The notes beneath the pieces were generated by a model that ran no database searches, was not told the origin of the DNA, and saw only the letters and a program-made list of their open reading frames with translations. Source: Streptomyces geranii (GTDB lineage Bacteria; Actinomycetota; Actinomycetes; Streptomycetales; Streptomycetaceae). From it: a DNA stretch of 43,020 nt. The stretch covers positions 1-43,020 of the forward strand of contig NZ_PJME01000068.1 in assembly GCF_002954775.1 (NCBI RefSeq), written 5' to 3'. This document shows positions 31,272-39,226 of this stretch, piece by piece. How positions within the stretch are numbered: the first letter of the stretch is position 1; each line of letters opens with the position of its first letter. The position numbers and the translations under genes were made by a program.

Positions 31272-32759
31272 ATGACGACACTCGCCCGGCGCCCCGACAC
31301 ACTGACCCGCGACGCCCTCACCGTCCTCCAGCCCGGCTTCCCCGGCACCACCGCCCCCGACTGGCTGCTCCGCCGCCTCGGCGAAGGCCTCGCCTCGGTG
31401 GGCCTGTTCGGCCGCAACATCGCATCCCCGGCCCAACTGTCCGCCCTCACCGCCCAGTTGCGCGCCGAGCGCGACGACGTCCTGGTCGCGATCGACGAGG
31501 AGGGCGGCGACGTCACCCGCCTGGAGGTCCGCACCGGCTCCTCCGTCCCCGGCAACCACGCCCTGGGCGCGATCGACGACGTCCGGCTGACCCGCGAGGT
31601 GGCACAGGAACTCGGCCACCGCCTCCGCACCTGCGGCGTGAACCTCAACTGGGCCCCCTCCGCCGACGTCAACTCCAACCCGGCCAACCCCGTCATCGGC
31701 GTCCGCTCCTTCGGCGCCGACCCGGAGCTGGTCGCCCGGCACACCGCCGCCTACGTCACCGGCCTCCAGTCGGCCGGTGTGGCCGCCTGCACGAAGCACT
31801 TCCCGGGCCACGGAGACACCTCGGTCGACTCCCACCACGCCCTCCCGCGCATCGACGCGAGCCGCGCGGTCGTCCTGGACCGCGAACTCGCCCCCTTCCG
31901 CGCGGCGATCGCCGCCGGCACCAGGGCGGTGATGAGCGCCCACATCCTGATCCCGGCCCTGGACCCGGACCGCCCGGCCACCCTCTCCCACCCGGTCCTC
32001 ACGGACCTCCTGCGCGGCGAACTGGGCTACACGGGCCTGATCGTCACCGACGGCATGGAGATGCAGGCCATCGCGGGCACCTACGGCATCGAACGCGGCA
32101 GCGTCCTCGCCATCGCGGCGGGCGCCGACGCCATCTGCGTGGGCGGCGGCCTCAAGGACGACGAGACGGTACGCAGCCTGCGCGACGCCCTGATCGAGGC
32201 GGTCCGCACCGGCGAACTCCCGGAGGAGCGCCTGGCGGACGCGGCGGAACGCGTCCGCACCCTGGCCCGCTGGGCGGCAGCGCCCCCGCAGTCCGCCGAC
32301 TCCGGCAAGGCACCCACGGACGTCGGCCTGACAGCGGCCCGCCGTGCCCTGAAGGCAACACACGCCACGCCCTACGAGCCCCTACGGGAACCCCCGTACG
32401 TGGCGGCCTTCACCCCCGTGGCGAACTTCGCCGTAGGCAACGAGACCCCCTGGGGAGTGGCAGCCGAGCTGGCACGCCTCCTCCCCGGCACCCGCACGGG
32501 CACCCACACAGGCGAGACAGCGGCAGAGACAGCCCTGACCGAAGCGGGCGAGAGCCGCATCGTCGCAGTGGTCCGAGACGAACACCGCCACCCCTGGATG
32601 AAGACGGCCCTGGACACCCTCCTGGCAGCCCGCCCCGACACGATCGTGGTGGAAATGGGCGTCCCCCAGTCACCTCCGAGAGGCGCCCTCCACCTGGCAA
32701 CTCACGGCGCGGCGAGGGTCTGCGGCCAGGCAGCGGCAGAATTCATCGCAGGGGAGTAG
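31272..32759 (+). CDS. dasD: Glycoside hydrolase family 3 beta-N-acetylglucosaminidase-like enzyme DasD
   Basis: The 495-residue protein is a GH3 enzyme of the NagZ type. The loop KHFPGHGDTSVDSHHALP (near residues 176-193) holds the His acid/base characteristic of GH3 N-acetylglucosaminidases, and VTDGMEMQA near 258 holds the nucleophile Asp. Without a signal peptide it should act in the cytoplasm, splitting imported chitobiose into GlcNAc. The C-terminal 150 residues form a second domain. It is the last gene of the dasABCD unit, 9 bp after dasC. After it comes a dispersed repeat that may end the transcript. Codon use is normal for the window. Confidence 0.92.
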   Translation: MTTLARRPDTLTRDALTVLQPGFPGTTAPDWLLRRLGEGLASVGLFGRNIASPAQLSALTAQLRAERDDVLVAIDEEGGDVTRLEVRTGSSVPGNHALGAIDDVRLTREVAQELGHRLRTCGVNLNWAPSADVNSNPANPVIGVRSFGADPELVARHTAAYVTGLQSAGVAACTKHFPGHGDTSVDSHHALPRIDASRAVVLDRELAPFRAAIAAGTRAVMSAHILIPALDPDRPATLSHPVLTDLLRGELGYTGLIVTDGMEMQAIAGTYGIERGSVLAIAAGADAICVGGGLKDDETVRSLRDALIEAVRTGELPEERLADAAERVRTLARWAAAPPQSADSGKAPTDVGLTAARRALKATHATPYEPLREPPYVAAFTPVANFAVGNETPWGVAAELARLLPGTRTGTHTGETAAETALTEAGESRIVAVVRDEHRHPWMKTALDTLLAARPDTIVVEMGVPQSPPRGALHLATHGAARVCGQAAAEFIAGE

Positions 32760-32767
32760 AGCGCCCG

Positions 32768-32826
32768 TTAGGGGCGCGGGGCTGTGTCTATTTGCGGCTC
32801 CGCAGCGGGGCGCGACCAGCCACAGC
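32768..32826 (-). repeat. GTGGCTGGTCGCG intergenic repeat, long form
   Basis: Read on the minus strand: GCTGTGGCTGGTCGCG, then CCCCGCTGCGGAGCCGC, AAATAGACACAG and CCCCGCGCCCCTAA. This is a near match to the copy at 5493-5549, including the internal hairpin. It lies between the convergent ends of dasD and nagB. Confidence 0.7.
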
Positions 32827-32874
32827 GAACCCGCGCCCAACAAACAACCGAACCCGGCAAACGCTCAGATCCCT

Positions 32875-33660
32875 CTAGATCCCTTGCCACGCAGGCTTGT
32901 TGACAAAGGTATGCCGAAAATAATCCGCATGCTTCAACTTGGCAGCCGCCCCCTCATCGACAACCACCGTCGCATGCGCATGCAACTGCAGCGCCGACGC
33001 GGGGCACACCGCGGCAACCGGCCCCTCCACAGTCGCCGCCACCGCATCCGCCTTGCCCTCACCCGTGGCGAGCAGCACCAGATGCCGGGCCTCAAGAATC
33101 GTCCCGATACCCTGCGTGATCACGTGATGCGGAACCTGCCCGATGTCCCCGTCGAAGAACCGCGCGTTGTCGACCCGGGTCTGCTCGGTCAGCGTCTTGA
33201 TCCGCGTCCGTGACGCGAGCGACGAGCACGGCTCGTTGAACCCGATGTGCCCGTCGGTCCCGATCCCCAGCAACTGGAGGTCGACCCCGCCGGCCTCGGC
33301 CAGCGCCCGGTCGTACGCCTCGCACGCACCCCGTACGTCCTCGGCGGTCCCGTCGGGCCCGAAGAACGCGTCCATCCCGATCCCGAGCGGCTCCAGCACC
33401 TCGCGCCGCAGCACCGAGCGGTACGACTCCGGATGCTCGGCCGGCAGCCCCACGTACTCGTCGAGCTGGGCTATGCGCGCCCGGGACACGTCCACCGCGC
33501 CGGCCGCCACCTGGGCCGCGAGCGCCTGGTAGATGGGCAGCGGGGTCGAGCCGGTGGCGACGCCGAGCAGGGCGGTCGGCTTGTCCAGCAGCAGCTGTGC
33601 CATGGCCCCGGCGATCAGCTCGCCGCCGGCCTTGGCGTCCGGAACGATGACAACTTCCAC
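32875..33660 (-). CDS. nagB: Glucosamine-6-phosphate deaminase
   Basis: The 261-residue enzyme converts glucosamine-6-phosphate to fructose-6-phosphate and ammonia, joining amino sugars to glycolysis. Signature parts are GVATGSTPLPIYQAL near residue 33, the catalytic LDEYVGLP near 67, LLGIGTDGHIGFNEP near 128-142 (Asp-Gly-His) and the final domain LHAHATVVVDEGAA. GTG 33660 gives the length of S. coelicolor NagB; the frame is open to 33780 but would cross the dre. A dre lies 29 bp upstream, so DasR represses it directly. It is convergent with dasD. Confidence 0.95.
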   Translation of the reverse strand: MEVVIVPDAKAGGELIAGAMAQLLLDKPTALLGVATGSTPLPIYQALAAQVAAGAVDVSRARIAQLDEYVGLPAEHPESYRSVLRREVLEPLGIGMDAFFGPDGTAEDVRGACEAYDRALAEAGGVDLQLLGIGTDGHIGFNEPCSSLASRTRIKTLTEQTRVDNARFFDGDIGQVPHHVITQGIGTILEARHLVLLATGEGKADAVAATVEGPVAAVCPASALQLHAHATVVVDEGAAAKLKHADYFRHTFVNKPAWQGI

Positions 33661-33688
33661 GCTGGGCCTGCCGATCTGGAGTGTGCCG

Positions 33689-33704
33689 TGTGGTTTAGAC
33701 CAAT
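33689..33704. promoter_or_regulatory. DasR-responsive element upstream of nagB
   Basis: TGTGGTTTAGACCAAT matches dre in the conserved GGTTTAGACCA core (consensus GGTCTAGACCA). It lies 29-44 bp before the nagB start codon, close to the expected promoter or leader, in a position suited to repression. Confidence 0.88.
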
Positions 33705-33885
33705 CTAACAGACCGGGGTTACGGCGGAAATTGACCTGACGATCCGCCCCCGCACAGGAATCAACAAGGCTAGGCTGCACAGTGGACGCTTGGATGTCCG
33801 ACTAGTTCTTTCGGGTGGCCATCGGGTGTCCGATGCGCTCGTGAAAGCACAGCGGCGAACACTCTTCAACGCATGGACACGGCCT

Positions 33886-33963
33886 GGTGGTCTAGTCCAC
33901 AATGCGTGGAGAGACGTACGACCAGAACCTAGAACCTCCGTCTTCCCCGCACAGGAAGACGGA
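33886..33963 (+). promoter_or_regulatory. Orphan dre followed by a hairpin, upstream of the sensor kinase
   Basis: GGTGGTCTAGTCCACA (33886-33901) is a near-perfect dre. It is followed 35 bp later by a 10-bp perfect stem-loop, TCCGTCTTCC/GGAAGACGGA (33937-33963). The whole 33661-34203 gap has no convincing gene; a frame from 33902 to 34216 is open but has poor codon bias. DasR might control a short leader RNA here, or the kinase gene 300 bp downstream. Confidence 0.6.
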
Positions 33964-34190
33964 TCGAGGAACCGGGGCTCTCTGCCCTGACTGCGCCGGC
34001 TCCTCATCCATCGGCCGACCGGGACCGCACAGCCCTCGGCCGTTGCTGCTCCGGGCTGCGGTGCCGGGAGGGTTGAGGGTCCCTCTCAGGCGCCGCGGCC
34101 CGCGGGTGTCTCCGGGCTCCTTTCGCGGTTCCGGGCCCCTTTCCCGCCGTCCCGCCAGCCACGGTTTCCGGCCATGTCCGAACCGGCGGG

Positions 34191-34196
34191 TACGCT
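34191..34196 (+). promoter_or_regulatory. -10 box for leaderless sensor-kinase transcript
   Basis: TACGCT lies 7 nt before GTG 34204, fitting the TANNNT-6/7-start pattern of leaderless mRNAs. No ribosome site is seen for this or the alternative starts. No strong -35. Confidence 0.45.
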
Positions 34197-34203
34197 CGCA
34201 TCC

Positions 34204-35679
34204 GTGCCCTCCATGAACGAACTCGTACGCCAGCACACCGCGCTCAGCGACTCCGACCTGGAGTGGCTGCATCTGCTGGTGTCGGAGTGGCAGCTGCTCT
34301 CCGACCTCTCCTTCGCCGACCTCGTCCTGTGGGTCCCCACGCGCGACGGCACCCGCTATGTCTCGGTCGCCCAGATGCGGCCCAACACCGGCCCGACCTC
34401 CTACCAGGACGACATGGTCGGCCACCTCGTCCCCCGTGGCCGCCGCCCCCTGCTGGACGCCGCGCTGGACGAGGGCCGGATCGTGCGCGAGGGCGACCCG
34501 GAATGGCGTGAAGAGGTCCCTGTCCGGGTCGAGTCGATCCCCGTCCGCCGGGAAGGCCGCGTCCTCGGGGTCATCGCCCGCAACACCAACCTCCTCACCG
34601 TCCGCACCCCGAGCCGCCTCGAACTGACGTATCTCCAGAGCGCCTCCGACCTGGCCCAGATGATCGCCGCCGGATCGTTCCCCTTCTCCAACCAGGTCGT
34701 CGACATGGACGCCTCACCGCGCGTCGGCGACGGACTGATCAGGCTCGACGCGGACGGCGTCGTCCAGTACGCCTCGCCGAACGCGCTGTCCGCGTACCAC
34801 CGCCTCGGCCTCGCCGCCGACCTCGTCGGCCACCACCTGGGCATGACCACCGCGGAACTCGCCCCCACCCGGGGCCCGGTGGACGAGGCGCTCGCCAAGG
34901 TCGCCAGCGGCTGGGCGCCGCGCGAGTTCGAGATCGAGTCCGGTGACGGGGTCATCCAGTTCCGGGCGATCCCCCTCAAACCCAAGGGCACCCGCATCGG
35001 TTCGCTCGTGCTGCTCCGGGACGTCACCGAACTGCGCCGCCGCGAGCGCGAGTTGATCACCAAGGACGCGACCATCCGGGAGATCCACCACCGGGTCAAG
35101 AACAACCTCCAGACGGTGGCCGCCCTGTTGCGCCTCCAGGCCCGGCGCATCGACTCCGAGCGCGGGCGCGAGGCCCTGGAGGAGGCCGTACGGCGGGTCG
35201 GGTCGATCGCGATCGTGCACGAGACGCTCTCCCAGAACCTGGACGAACGCGTCGAGTTCGACGAGATCGCCGACCGAGTCCTCGCGATGGTCTCCGAGAT
35301 CTCGCCGGGCACGGTCACCGTCCGGCGCAGCGGGCGCTTCGGCATCCTGGACGCGGAGGTCGCCACCCCGCTCTCCATGGTGCTGACCGAGATCCTGCAG
35401 AACGCCCTGGAACACGGCTTCGGCCCGGGCGAGACCGGCACGGTCGAGGTCTCCGCGGTCCGCGGCGGCAGCAGCAAGGAGGCCCGCCTCCTCGTCACCG
35501 TCCAGGACGACGGCGTGGGCCTCCCCGAGGGCTTCGACCCGCACCGCTCGGGCAACCTCGGCCTGCAGATCGTACGGACCCTGGTGGAAGGCGAGTTGGG
35601 CGGTACGTTCGACATGGTGCCGGCGCCCGAGCGGGGCACGCAGGTGATCCTCGACGTCCCGGTGCGCGCCAACAAGTAG
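34204..35679 (+). CDS. PdtaS-type sensor histidine kinase
   Basis: The 491-residue cytoplasmic kinase has an N-terminal GAF domain (about 10-145; the region around LVLWVPTRDGTRYVSVAQM), a PAS-like domain (about 180-285) and a HisKA_2-type phosphoacceptor EIHHRVKNNLQTVAALLRLQ near 300. The HATPase has an N-box ILQNALEHGF near 398 and G-boxes DDGVGLPEG and GNLGLQIVRTL. It is the actinobacterial relative of M. tuberculosis PdtaS, whose partner PdtaR is an ANTAR RNA-binding antiterminator. No regulator gene is next to it, which is normal for this family. Start GTG 34204 is preferred for the leaderless promoter; ATG 34174 and 34213 are alternatives. Confidence 0.9.
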   Translation: MPSMNELVRQHTALSDSDLEWLHLLVSEWQLLSDLSFADLVLWVPTRDGTRYVSVAQMRPNTGPTSYQDDMVGHLVPRGRRPLLDAALDEGRIVREGDPEWREEVPVRVESIPVRREGRVLGVIARNTNLLTVRTPSRLELTYLQSASDLAQMIAAGSFPFSNQVVDMDASPRVGDGLIRLDADGVVQYASPNALSAYHRLGLAADLVGHHLGMTTAELAPTRGPVDEALAKVASGWAPREFEIESGDGVIQFRAIPLKPKGTRIGSLVLLRDVTELRRRERELITKDATIREIHHRVKNNLQTVAALLRLQARRIDSERGREALEEAVRRVGSIAIVHETLSQNLDERVEFDEIADRVLAMVSEISPGTVTVRRSGRFGILDAEVATPLSMVLTEILQNALEHGFGPGETGTVEVSAVRGGSSKEARLLVTVQDDGVGLPEGFDPHRSGNLGLQIVRTLVEGELGGTFDMVPAPERGTQVILDVPVRANK

Positions 35680-35720
35680 TCCTCGTACGGCGATCGGGGT
35701 GCGGGGACCCGGGCGCAGCG

Positions 35721-35755
35721 ATGAGCCCCGGACCATGGAATGATCCGGGGCTCAT
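35721..35755 (+). terminator. Hairpin terminator after the sensor kinase
   Basis: ATGAGCCCCGGA pairs with TCCGGGGCTCAT in a 12-bp perfect stem with an 11-nt loop. It is located 41 bp after the kinase stop and 118 bp before the convergent wblE end. Confidence 0.85.
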
Positions 35756-35872
35756 GTGCTTGTTCGTGTGCGTTGCTATGCGCATCGGGGGTACTGCGCG
35801 CTGCGGCTCGGGGGCGGGAGATGCGTACTCGCTGTACGCGCCGCCAAGCTCAGGCTGTTACGGGGTGGGTTG

Positions 35873-36130
35873 TCAGGCGGTTGCCTGGCGGGCCCGGTTG
35901 CGGGCGGCGCGGCGCTTCATGGCGCGGCGCTCGTCCTCGCTGAGACCACCCCAGACGCCGGAGTCCTGGCCGGACTCAAGCGCCCACTGCAGACACTGCT
36001 CCATGACGGGGCAGCGGCGGCAGACGGCCTTGGCTTCCTCGATCTGCAGCAGCGCAGGACCGGTGTTGCCGATGGGGAAGAAGAGCTCGGGGTCTTCCTC
36101 GCGGCAAACGGCGTTGTGACGCCAGTCCAT
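35873..36130 (-). CDS. wblE: WhiB-like iron-sulfur protein WblE
   Basis: The 85-residue protein has the four cluster-binding cysteines of the Wbl family (Cys9, then C-x2-C-x5-C as CRRCPVMEQC) and the GVWGG turn. A basic tail (RRAMKRRAARNRAR) follows. It is the orthologue of mycobacterial WhiB1, which holds a nitric-oxide-sensitive 4Fe-4S cluster and binds the primary sigma factor. WblE is one of the most conserved Wbl proteins in actinobacteria. ATG 36130 has a purine-rich AAGGAGAGG upstream. A CRP-like site overlaps its promoter. Confidence 0.96.
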   Translation of the reverse strand: MDWRHNAVCREEDPELFFPIGNTGPALLQIEEAKAVCRRCPVMEQCLQWALESGQDSGVWGGLSEDERRAMKRRAARNRARQATA

Positions 36131-36150
36131 GGCTGCTACCTCTCCTTGGT

Positions 36151-36189
36151 ATTACATGCACGTTGCTTGTGAATGTGAACGCTTTCACG
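36151..36189 (-). promoter_or_regulatory. wblE promoter overlapped by a CRP-like site
   Basis: On the minus strand TTCACA (36179-36174) and TGTAAT (36156-36151) are 17 bp apart. The palindrome TGTGA-N6-TCACG (36174-36189, plus strand) matches 9 of 10 CRP/FNR consensus positions and covers the -35. The mycobacterial orthologue whiB1 is controlled by CRP, which makes this more than coincidence. The rest of the 36131-36449 gap has an unusual T8 run (36351-36358) and no gene. Confidence 0.6.
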
Positions 36190-36449
36190 AATCCCTCAAC
36201 AAGTGAAGGGCCGATCATCAGACGGACTGATGTGGTCCTGTGAAGTGAGGAGGGGTTCTGGCTCTCTGTGGTGGCCGGTGTTGCGGGCCGTCCCGAGCGC
36301 CACGTAGAGACTCGCAAACCTCAGCGGCGGATACAACCCCTACCGGAAAGTTTTTTTTGATTCCTCGGTGTCGGCTCGGTCACAGCCGTACTTCCATGGG
36401 GTGGACCCTGGTCTAAACGTTCGAGTGGAAGGACTTTAGCCCGTTCCGC

Positions 36450-37418
36450 TCACACAATCACACGCAGTGCACGGCGTACGCCTGTGAACGTCACGCTCGT
36501 TCGCAGTCCGAGGTGGTCGCCGTCCATCTGGAGGGGCAGAGGCACCTTCGAATGCAAGGTGAAGTCCGTCAGGTCGTGCAGGGAGGTCGCATGCCTGCCA
36601 TGGGGTCCCCGCTCGGGGGACGAAGTGAGCAACTGCATCCCATATCGGGCAAGCGCGGCGGTCGACATGCGGCTCAGACCGAGTACGTCGAGCCCGGTAT
36701 CGAACGAGGCCTTAGGTGACGCGTACACCGGGCGATTGCCGAGAAACGTCCAAGGGGACGTGTTGCAGACTATGGACAGAACGAGATCGGTAACGGGGTC
36801 CGCGCCCGGTTGTTCCAGGGTGATCGTGCCGTGCCGGCGATTCGCCTCTCCCAGGAATTGGCGCGCGGCCTGACGCAGGTAAAGGGAATGTGTGGATTTC
36901 CTGCCGCGTTCGCGCTGCTGTTCCACCCGGCCGATCACACCGGCGTCGAATCCCAGCCCGGCGCAGAACGTGAACCAGCGCTCCGGCACGGACTCGTCCT
37001 CGGTCCCCGGCGTCCCCTTCGCCACCCCGAGACCCACCGTGCGCTCCCGTTCCTCGCGCAGGGCGTCCAGCAGGACGCCGGTGGCCTCCACGGCGTCGTT
37101 GGGCAGACCGAGGGCGCGGGCGAAGACGTTCGTGGAGCCGCCGGGGACCACCGCGAGGCCGGGCAGCCGGTCCGGGTCGGGGCCGTTGTGCAGGAGCCCG
37201 TTCACGACCTCGTTGACCGTGCCGTCGCCGCCGAGGGCGACGACCAGATCGATGTCCTTGCTCTCCGCGGCCTGCCGTCCGAGGTCACGTGCGTGCCCCC
37301 GGTACTCGGTGGTGACCGCCTCCAGCTTCATCTCGCTCGCGAGAGCGTGGGTCAGCACATCGCGCGTACGTGCGCTTGTGGTGGTAGCTGCCGGATTGAC
37401 CACGAGAAGTGCACGCAT
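36450..37418 (-). CDS. Diacylglycerol kinase-family lipid kinase
   Basis: The 322-residue protein has the DAGK catalytic fold: VVNPAA at the N-terminus, GGDGTVNEV near residue 64 (nucleotide-binding loop) and PGGSTNVFARALGLP near 92. It probably phosphorylates diacylglycerol or a related lipid (YegS/DgkB type) at the membrane to recycle it into phospholipid synthesis; the precise lipid is not readable. TACCCT lies 7 nt before ATG 37418, so a leaderless mRNA is likely. It is divergent from the 37602 membrane protein. Downstream it faces the wblE promoter region. Confidence 0.9.
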   Translation of the reverse strand: MRALLVVNPAATTTSARTRDVLTHALASEMKLEAVTTEYRGHARDLGRQAAESKDIDLVVALGGDGTVNEVVNGLLHNGPDPDRLPGLAVVPGGSTNVFARALGLPNDAVEATGVLLDALREERERTVGLGVAKGTPGTEDESVPERWFTFCAGLGFDAGVIGRVEQQRERGRKSTHSLYLRQAARQFLGEANRRHGTITLEQPGADPVTDLVLSIVCNTSPWTFLGNRPVYASPKASFDTGLDVLGLSRMSTAALARYGMQLLTSSPERGPHGRHATSLHDLTDFTLHSKVPLPLQMDGDHLGLRTSVTFTGVRRALRVIV

Positions 37419-37425
37419 GCGATGC

Positions 37426-37431
37426 AGGGTA
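37426..37431 (-). promoter_or_regulatory. -10 box for leaderless DAG-kinase transcript
   Basis: TACCCT on the minus strand is followed by 7 nt and then the ATG at 37418. It repeats the same TACCCT word as the divergent gene at 37590. Confidence 0.5.
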
Positions 37432-37520
37432 CCTACTCGGTGGTACTCGGCCCAGGGCAGGTTAGGGATCAGTAAGAGTCGGAGGGTGTGAACGGGGGGC
37501 TCGGTGTTTGGCTGCGGGTG

Positions 37521-37562
37521 CGTTGTGGCTGGTCGCGCAGTTCCCCGCGCCCCTTTGGGGCG
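37521..37562 (+). repeat. GTGGCTGGTCGCG intergenic repeat, short form
   Basis: CGTTGTGGCTGGTCGCGCAG is followed by TTCCCCGCGCCCCTTTGGGG and CG. It is the cleanest short form in the window. Unusually it lies between divergent genes rather than after a gene, which argues against a role purely as a terminator. Confidence 0.72.
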
Positions 37563-37589
37563 CGTCCGAGTGCCGTCGTACCCCAGCGA

Positions 37590-37595
37590 TACCCT
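37590..37595 (+). promoter_or_regulatory. -10 box for leaderless 37602 transcript
   Basis: TACCCT is followed by six bases (TCTTGG) and GTG 37602. There is no ribosome site. The layout is typical of leaderless mRNA. Confidence 0.5.
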
Positions 37596-37601
37596 TCTTG
37601 G

Positions 37602-38048
37602 GTGAGCGTTGAGCGGAACTCTGCCCCGGAAGCCCCCGAATCTGCGGGGCCGCGGCCCCTGCGGCTGACCCTCGCCGCCGTGCTTGCCGGGGTGGAGGGG
37701 CTTGGGCTGGTTGTCGGCGGAGTCTTCATCCTCGTCATGGGGATCGCGGGCGACGCGGACGACCGGCAGCAGGCCGTCACCGGGGGCGTCACGCTGATCG
37801 TGCTCGCACTGCTGCCGCTGCTTGCCGCGCGTGGGCTGCTGGGGCGGCGGAGCTGGAGCCGGGGGCCCGCGGTCATCACGCAGATCATGGCGCTGCCCGT
37901 GGCCTACAACCTGCTGCGGGCCGACAGCATGGCCATTCCGGGCGGGATCGTGCTCGGGGTCGTGGCGGTCACCGCGCTGGTGCTGCTGGTCAACCAGGAG
38001 ACGACCCGGGCCCTCGGGATCCGTGGGCCCGGCCGGGCGTCGGAATGA
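37602..38048 (+). CDS. Small integral membrane protein, unknown function
   Basis: The 148-residue protein has a short polar N-terminus and about four membrane helices (near residues 18-42, 55-78, 85-105 and 110-132), separated by short basic loops. It has no recognised motif. Leaderless GTG 37602 is preferred; the frame is open upstream to 37488 but that part is repeat-derived sequence. It is convergent with the sigH gene, 50 bp before it. Homologues in Streptomyces are annotated as integral membrane proteins, and I cannot suggest a specific role. Confidence 0.8.
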   Translation: MSVERNSAPEAPESAGPRPLRLTLAAVLAGVEGLGLVVGGVFILVMGIAGDADDRQQAVTGGVTLIVLALLPLLAARGLLGRRSWSRGPAVITQIMALPVAYNLLRADSMAIPGGIVLGVVAVTALVLLVNQETTRALGIRGPGRASE

Positions 38049-38098
38049 CTGCGGAACAGCGGCGGAACGACCGCTGAGGTCTGTTCCTCTGCCGAGGT

Positions 38099-39226
38099 CT
38101 ACTCCTCGACGAGCAGCTTCTCGCGCAGCTGGGCCAGGGTCCTGGCCAGCAGGCGGGAGACGTGCATCTGGGAGATGCCGACCTCCTGCGCGATCTGCGA
38201 CTGCGTCATGTTGCCGAAGAAGCGCAGCAGCAGGATCCGCTTCTCGCGGGGCGGCAGATCCTCCAGCAGCGGTTTGAGCGACTCGCGGTACTCGACGCCC
38301 TCCAGGGCCTCGTCGTACGCGCCCAGCGTGTCCGCCACCGCCGGGGACTCGTCGTCCGTGTCGGGGACGTCCAGGGACAGCGTGGAGTAGGCGTTCGCCG
38401 ACTCCAGGCCCTCCAGGACCTCCTCCTCCGAGATGCCGAGCTTCTCGGCCAGCTCGTGGACCGTGGGGGAGCGGCCGTGCCGCTGGGACAGCTCCGCCGT
38501 CGCCGTGGTGAGCGACAGGCGCAGCTCCTGGAGCCTGCGCGGGACGCGGACCGCCCAGCCCTTGTCCCGGAAGTGCCGCTTGATCTCGCCGACGACCGTG
38601 GGGGTCGCGTATGTCGAGAACTCGACACCGCGGTCCGGGTCGAAGCGGTCGACCGACTTGATCAGGCCGATGGTCGCGACCTGGGTCAGGTCGTCCAGCG
38701 GCTCACCTCGGTTGCGGAAGCGGCGCGCGAGGTGCTCGACGAGCGGCAGGTGCATACGGACCAGCCGGTTGCGCAGCTCCGCGTACGCGGCACTGCCGTC
38801 CTCCAGCGCGCGCAGCTCGATGAACAGGGCGCGCGCTCCGCTGCGGTCCGTCGGGGAGTGCTGCGTGGCCTGCGCCGTCTGCTGTGCGCCCTGCGCGTCG
38901 TCTCGTTCGTGCTCGCTCATCGTCCCGCCCGTCGACCCTCCCTGGGTTCGAGCGTCGGCTCGAACAGGGGAGACCTCACTTGGCCCTTCCAGGGGCGCAC
39001 TCTGCACGGCACCTTCCCGATCCAGCTGCCCGTCGTCCATGAAGCCGGCCTCCGAGGGGTCGTCCTCCGGGTGCGGCCGGGCCTGCTCGGGGATGCCGGA
39101 GACACCGGCGATGCCGGAAATGGCGTCCGCCGTGCCCCGCGGCCCGGCGGGGCCGCCGCTGCCCGCCGCGGGCAGCTCCCGTGTGCCGCGCTCTTCGTCC
39201 CGCACCGGCCCGTCCCCGTTCCTCAC
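38099..39226 (-). CDS. sigH: SigB/SigF-type stress sigma factor SigH
   Basis: The 375-residue sigma factor contains regions 2, 3 and 4 in residues about 145-375 (LVEHLARRFRNRGEPLDDLTQVATIGLIKS for region 2; TVHELAEKLGISEEEVLEGL for region 3; MTQSQIAQEVGISQMHVSRLL for region 4). The first 110 residues are low-complexity and disordered. In S. coelicolor, SigH controls osmotic and developmental stress responses and is made in several sizes from alternative starts and proteolysis. Here GTG 39226 overlaps the anti-sigma stop (GTGA). An internal ATG at 38920 with GGGCGGGA upstream would give a 273-residue form without the disordered part. Confidence 0.93.
   Translation of the reverse strand: MRNGDGPVRDEERGTRELPAAGSGGPAGPRGTADAISGIAGVSGIPEQARPHPEDDPSEAGFMDDGQLDREGAVQSAPLEGPSEVSPVRADARTQGGSTGGTMSEHERDDAQGAQQTAQATQHSPTDRSGARALFIELRALEDGSAAYAELRNRLVRMHLPLVEHLARRFRNRGEPLDDLTQVATIGLIKSVDRFDPDRGVEFSTYATPTVVGEIKRHFRDKGWAVRVPRRLQELRLSLTTATAELSQRHGRSPTVHELAEKLGISEEEVLEGLESANAYSTLSLDVPDTDDESPAVADTLGAYDEALEGVEYRESLKPLLEDLPPREKRILLLRFFGNMTQSQIAQEVGISQMHVSRLLARTLAQLREKLLVEE

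Noticed and set aside
33790..33990. 66-codon plus-strand frame between nagB and the kinase
   Set aside because: Starts at TTG without a ribosome site, crosses the dre and hairpin, and has poor codon bias.
33902..34216. 104-codon frame starting right after the orphan dre, containing a CPDC motif
   Set aside because: Third codon positions are not GC-rich, there is no ribosome site, it overlaps the kinase start and is dominated by Pro/Arg/Ser, so it is probably noncoding leader DNA.
36408..36423. dre-like CCTGGTCTAAACGTTC between wblE and the DAG kinase
   Set aside because: The left half is perfect but the right half fails; could be chance.
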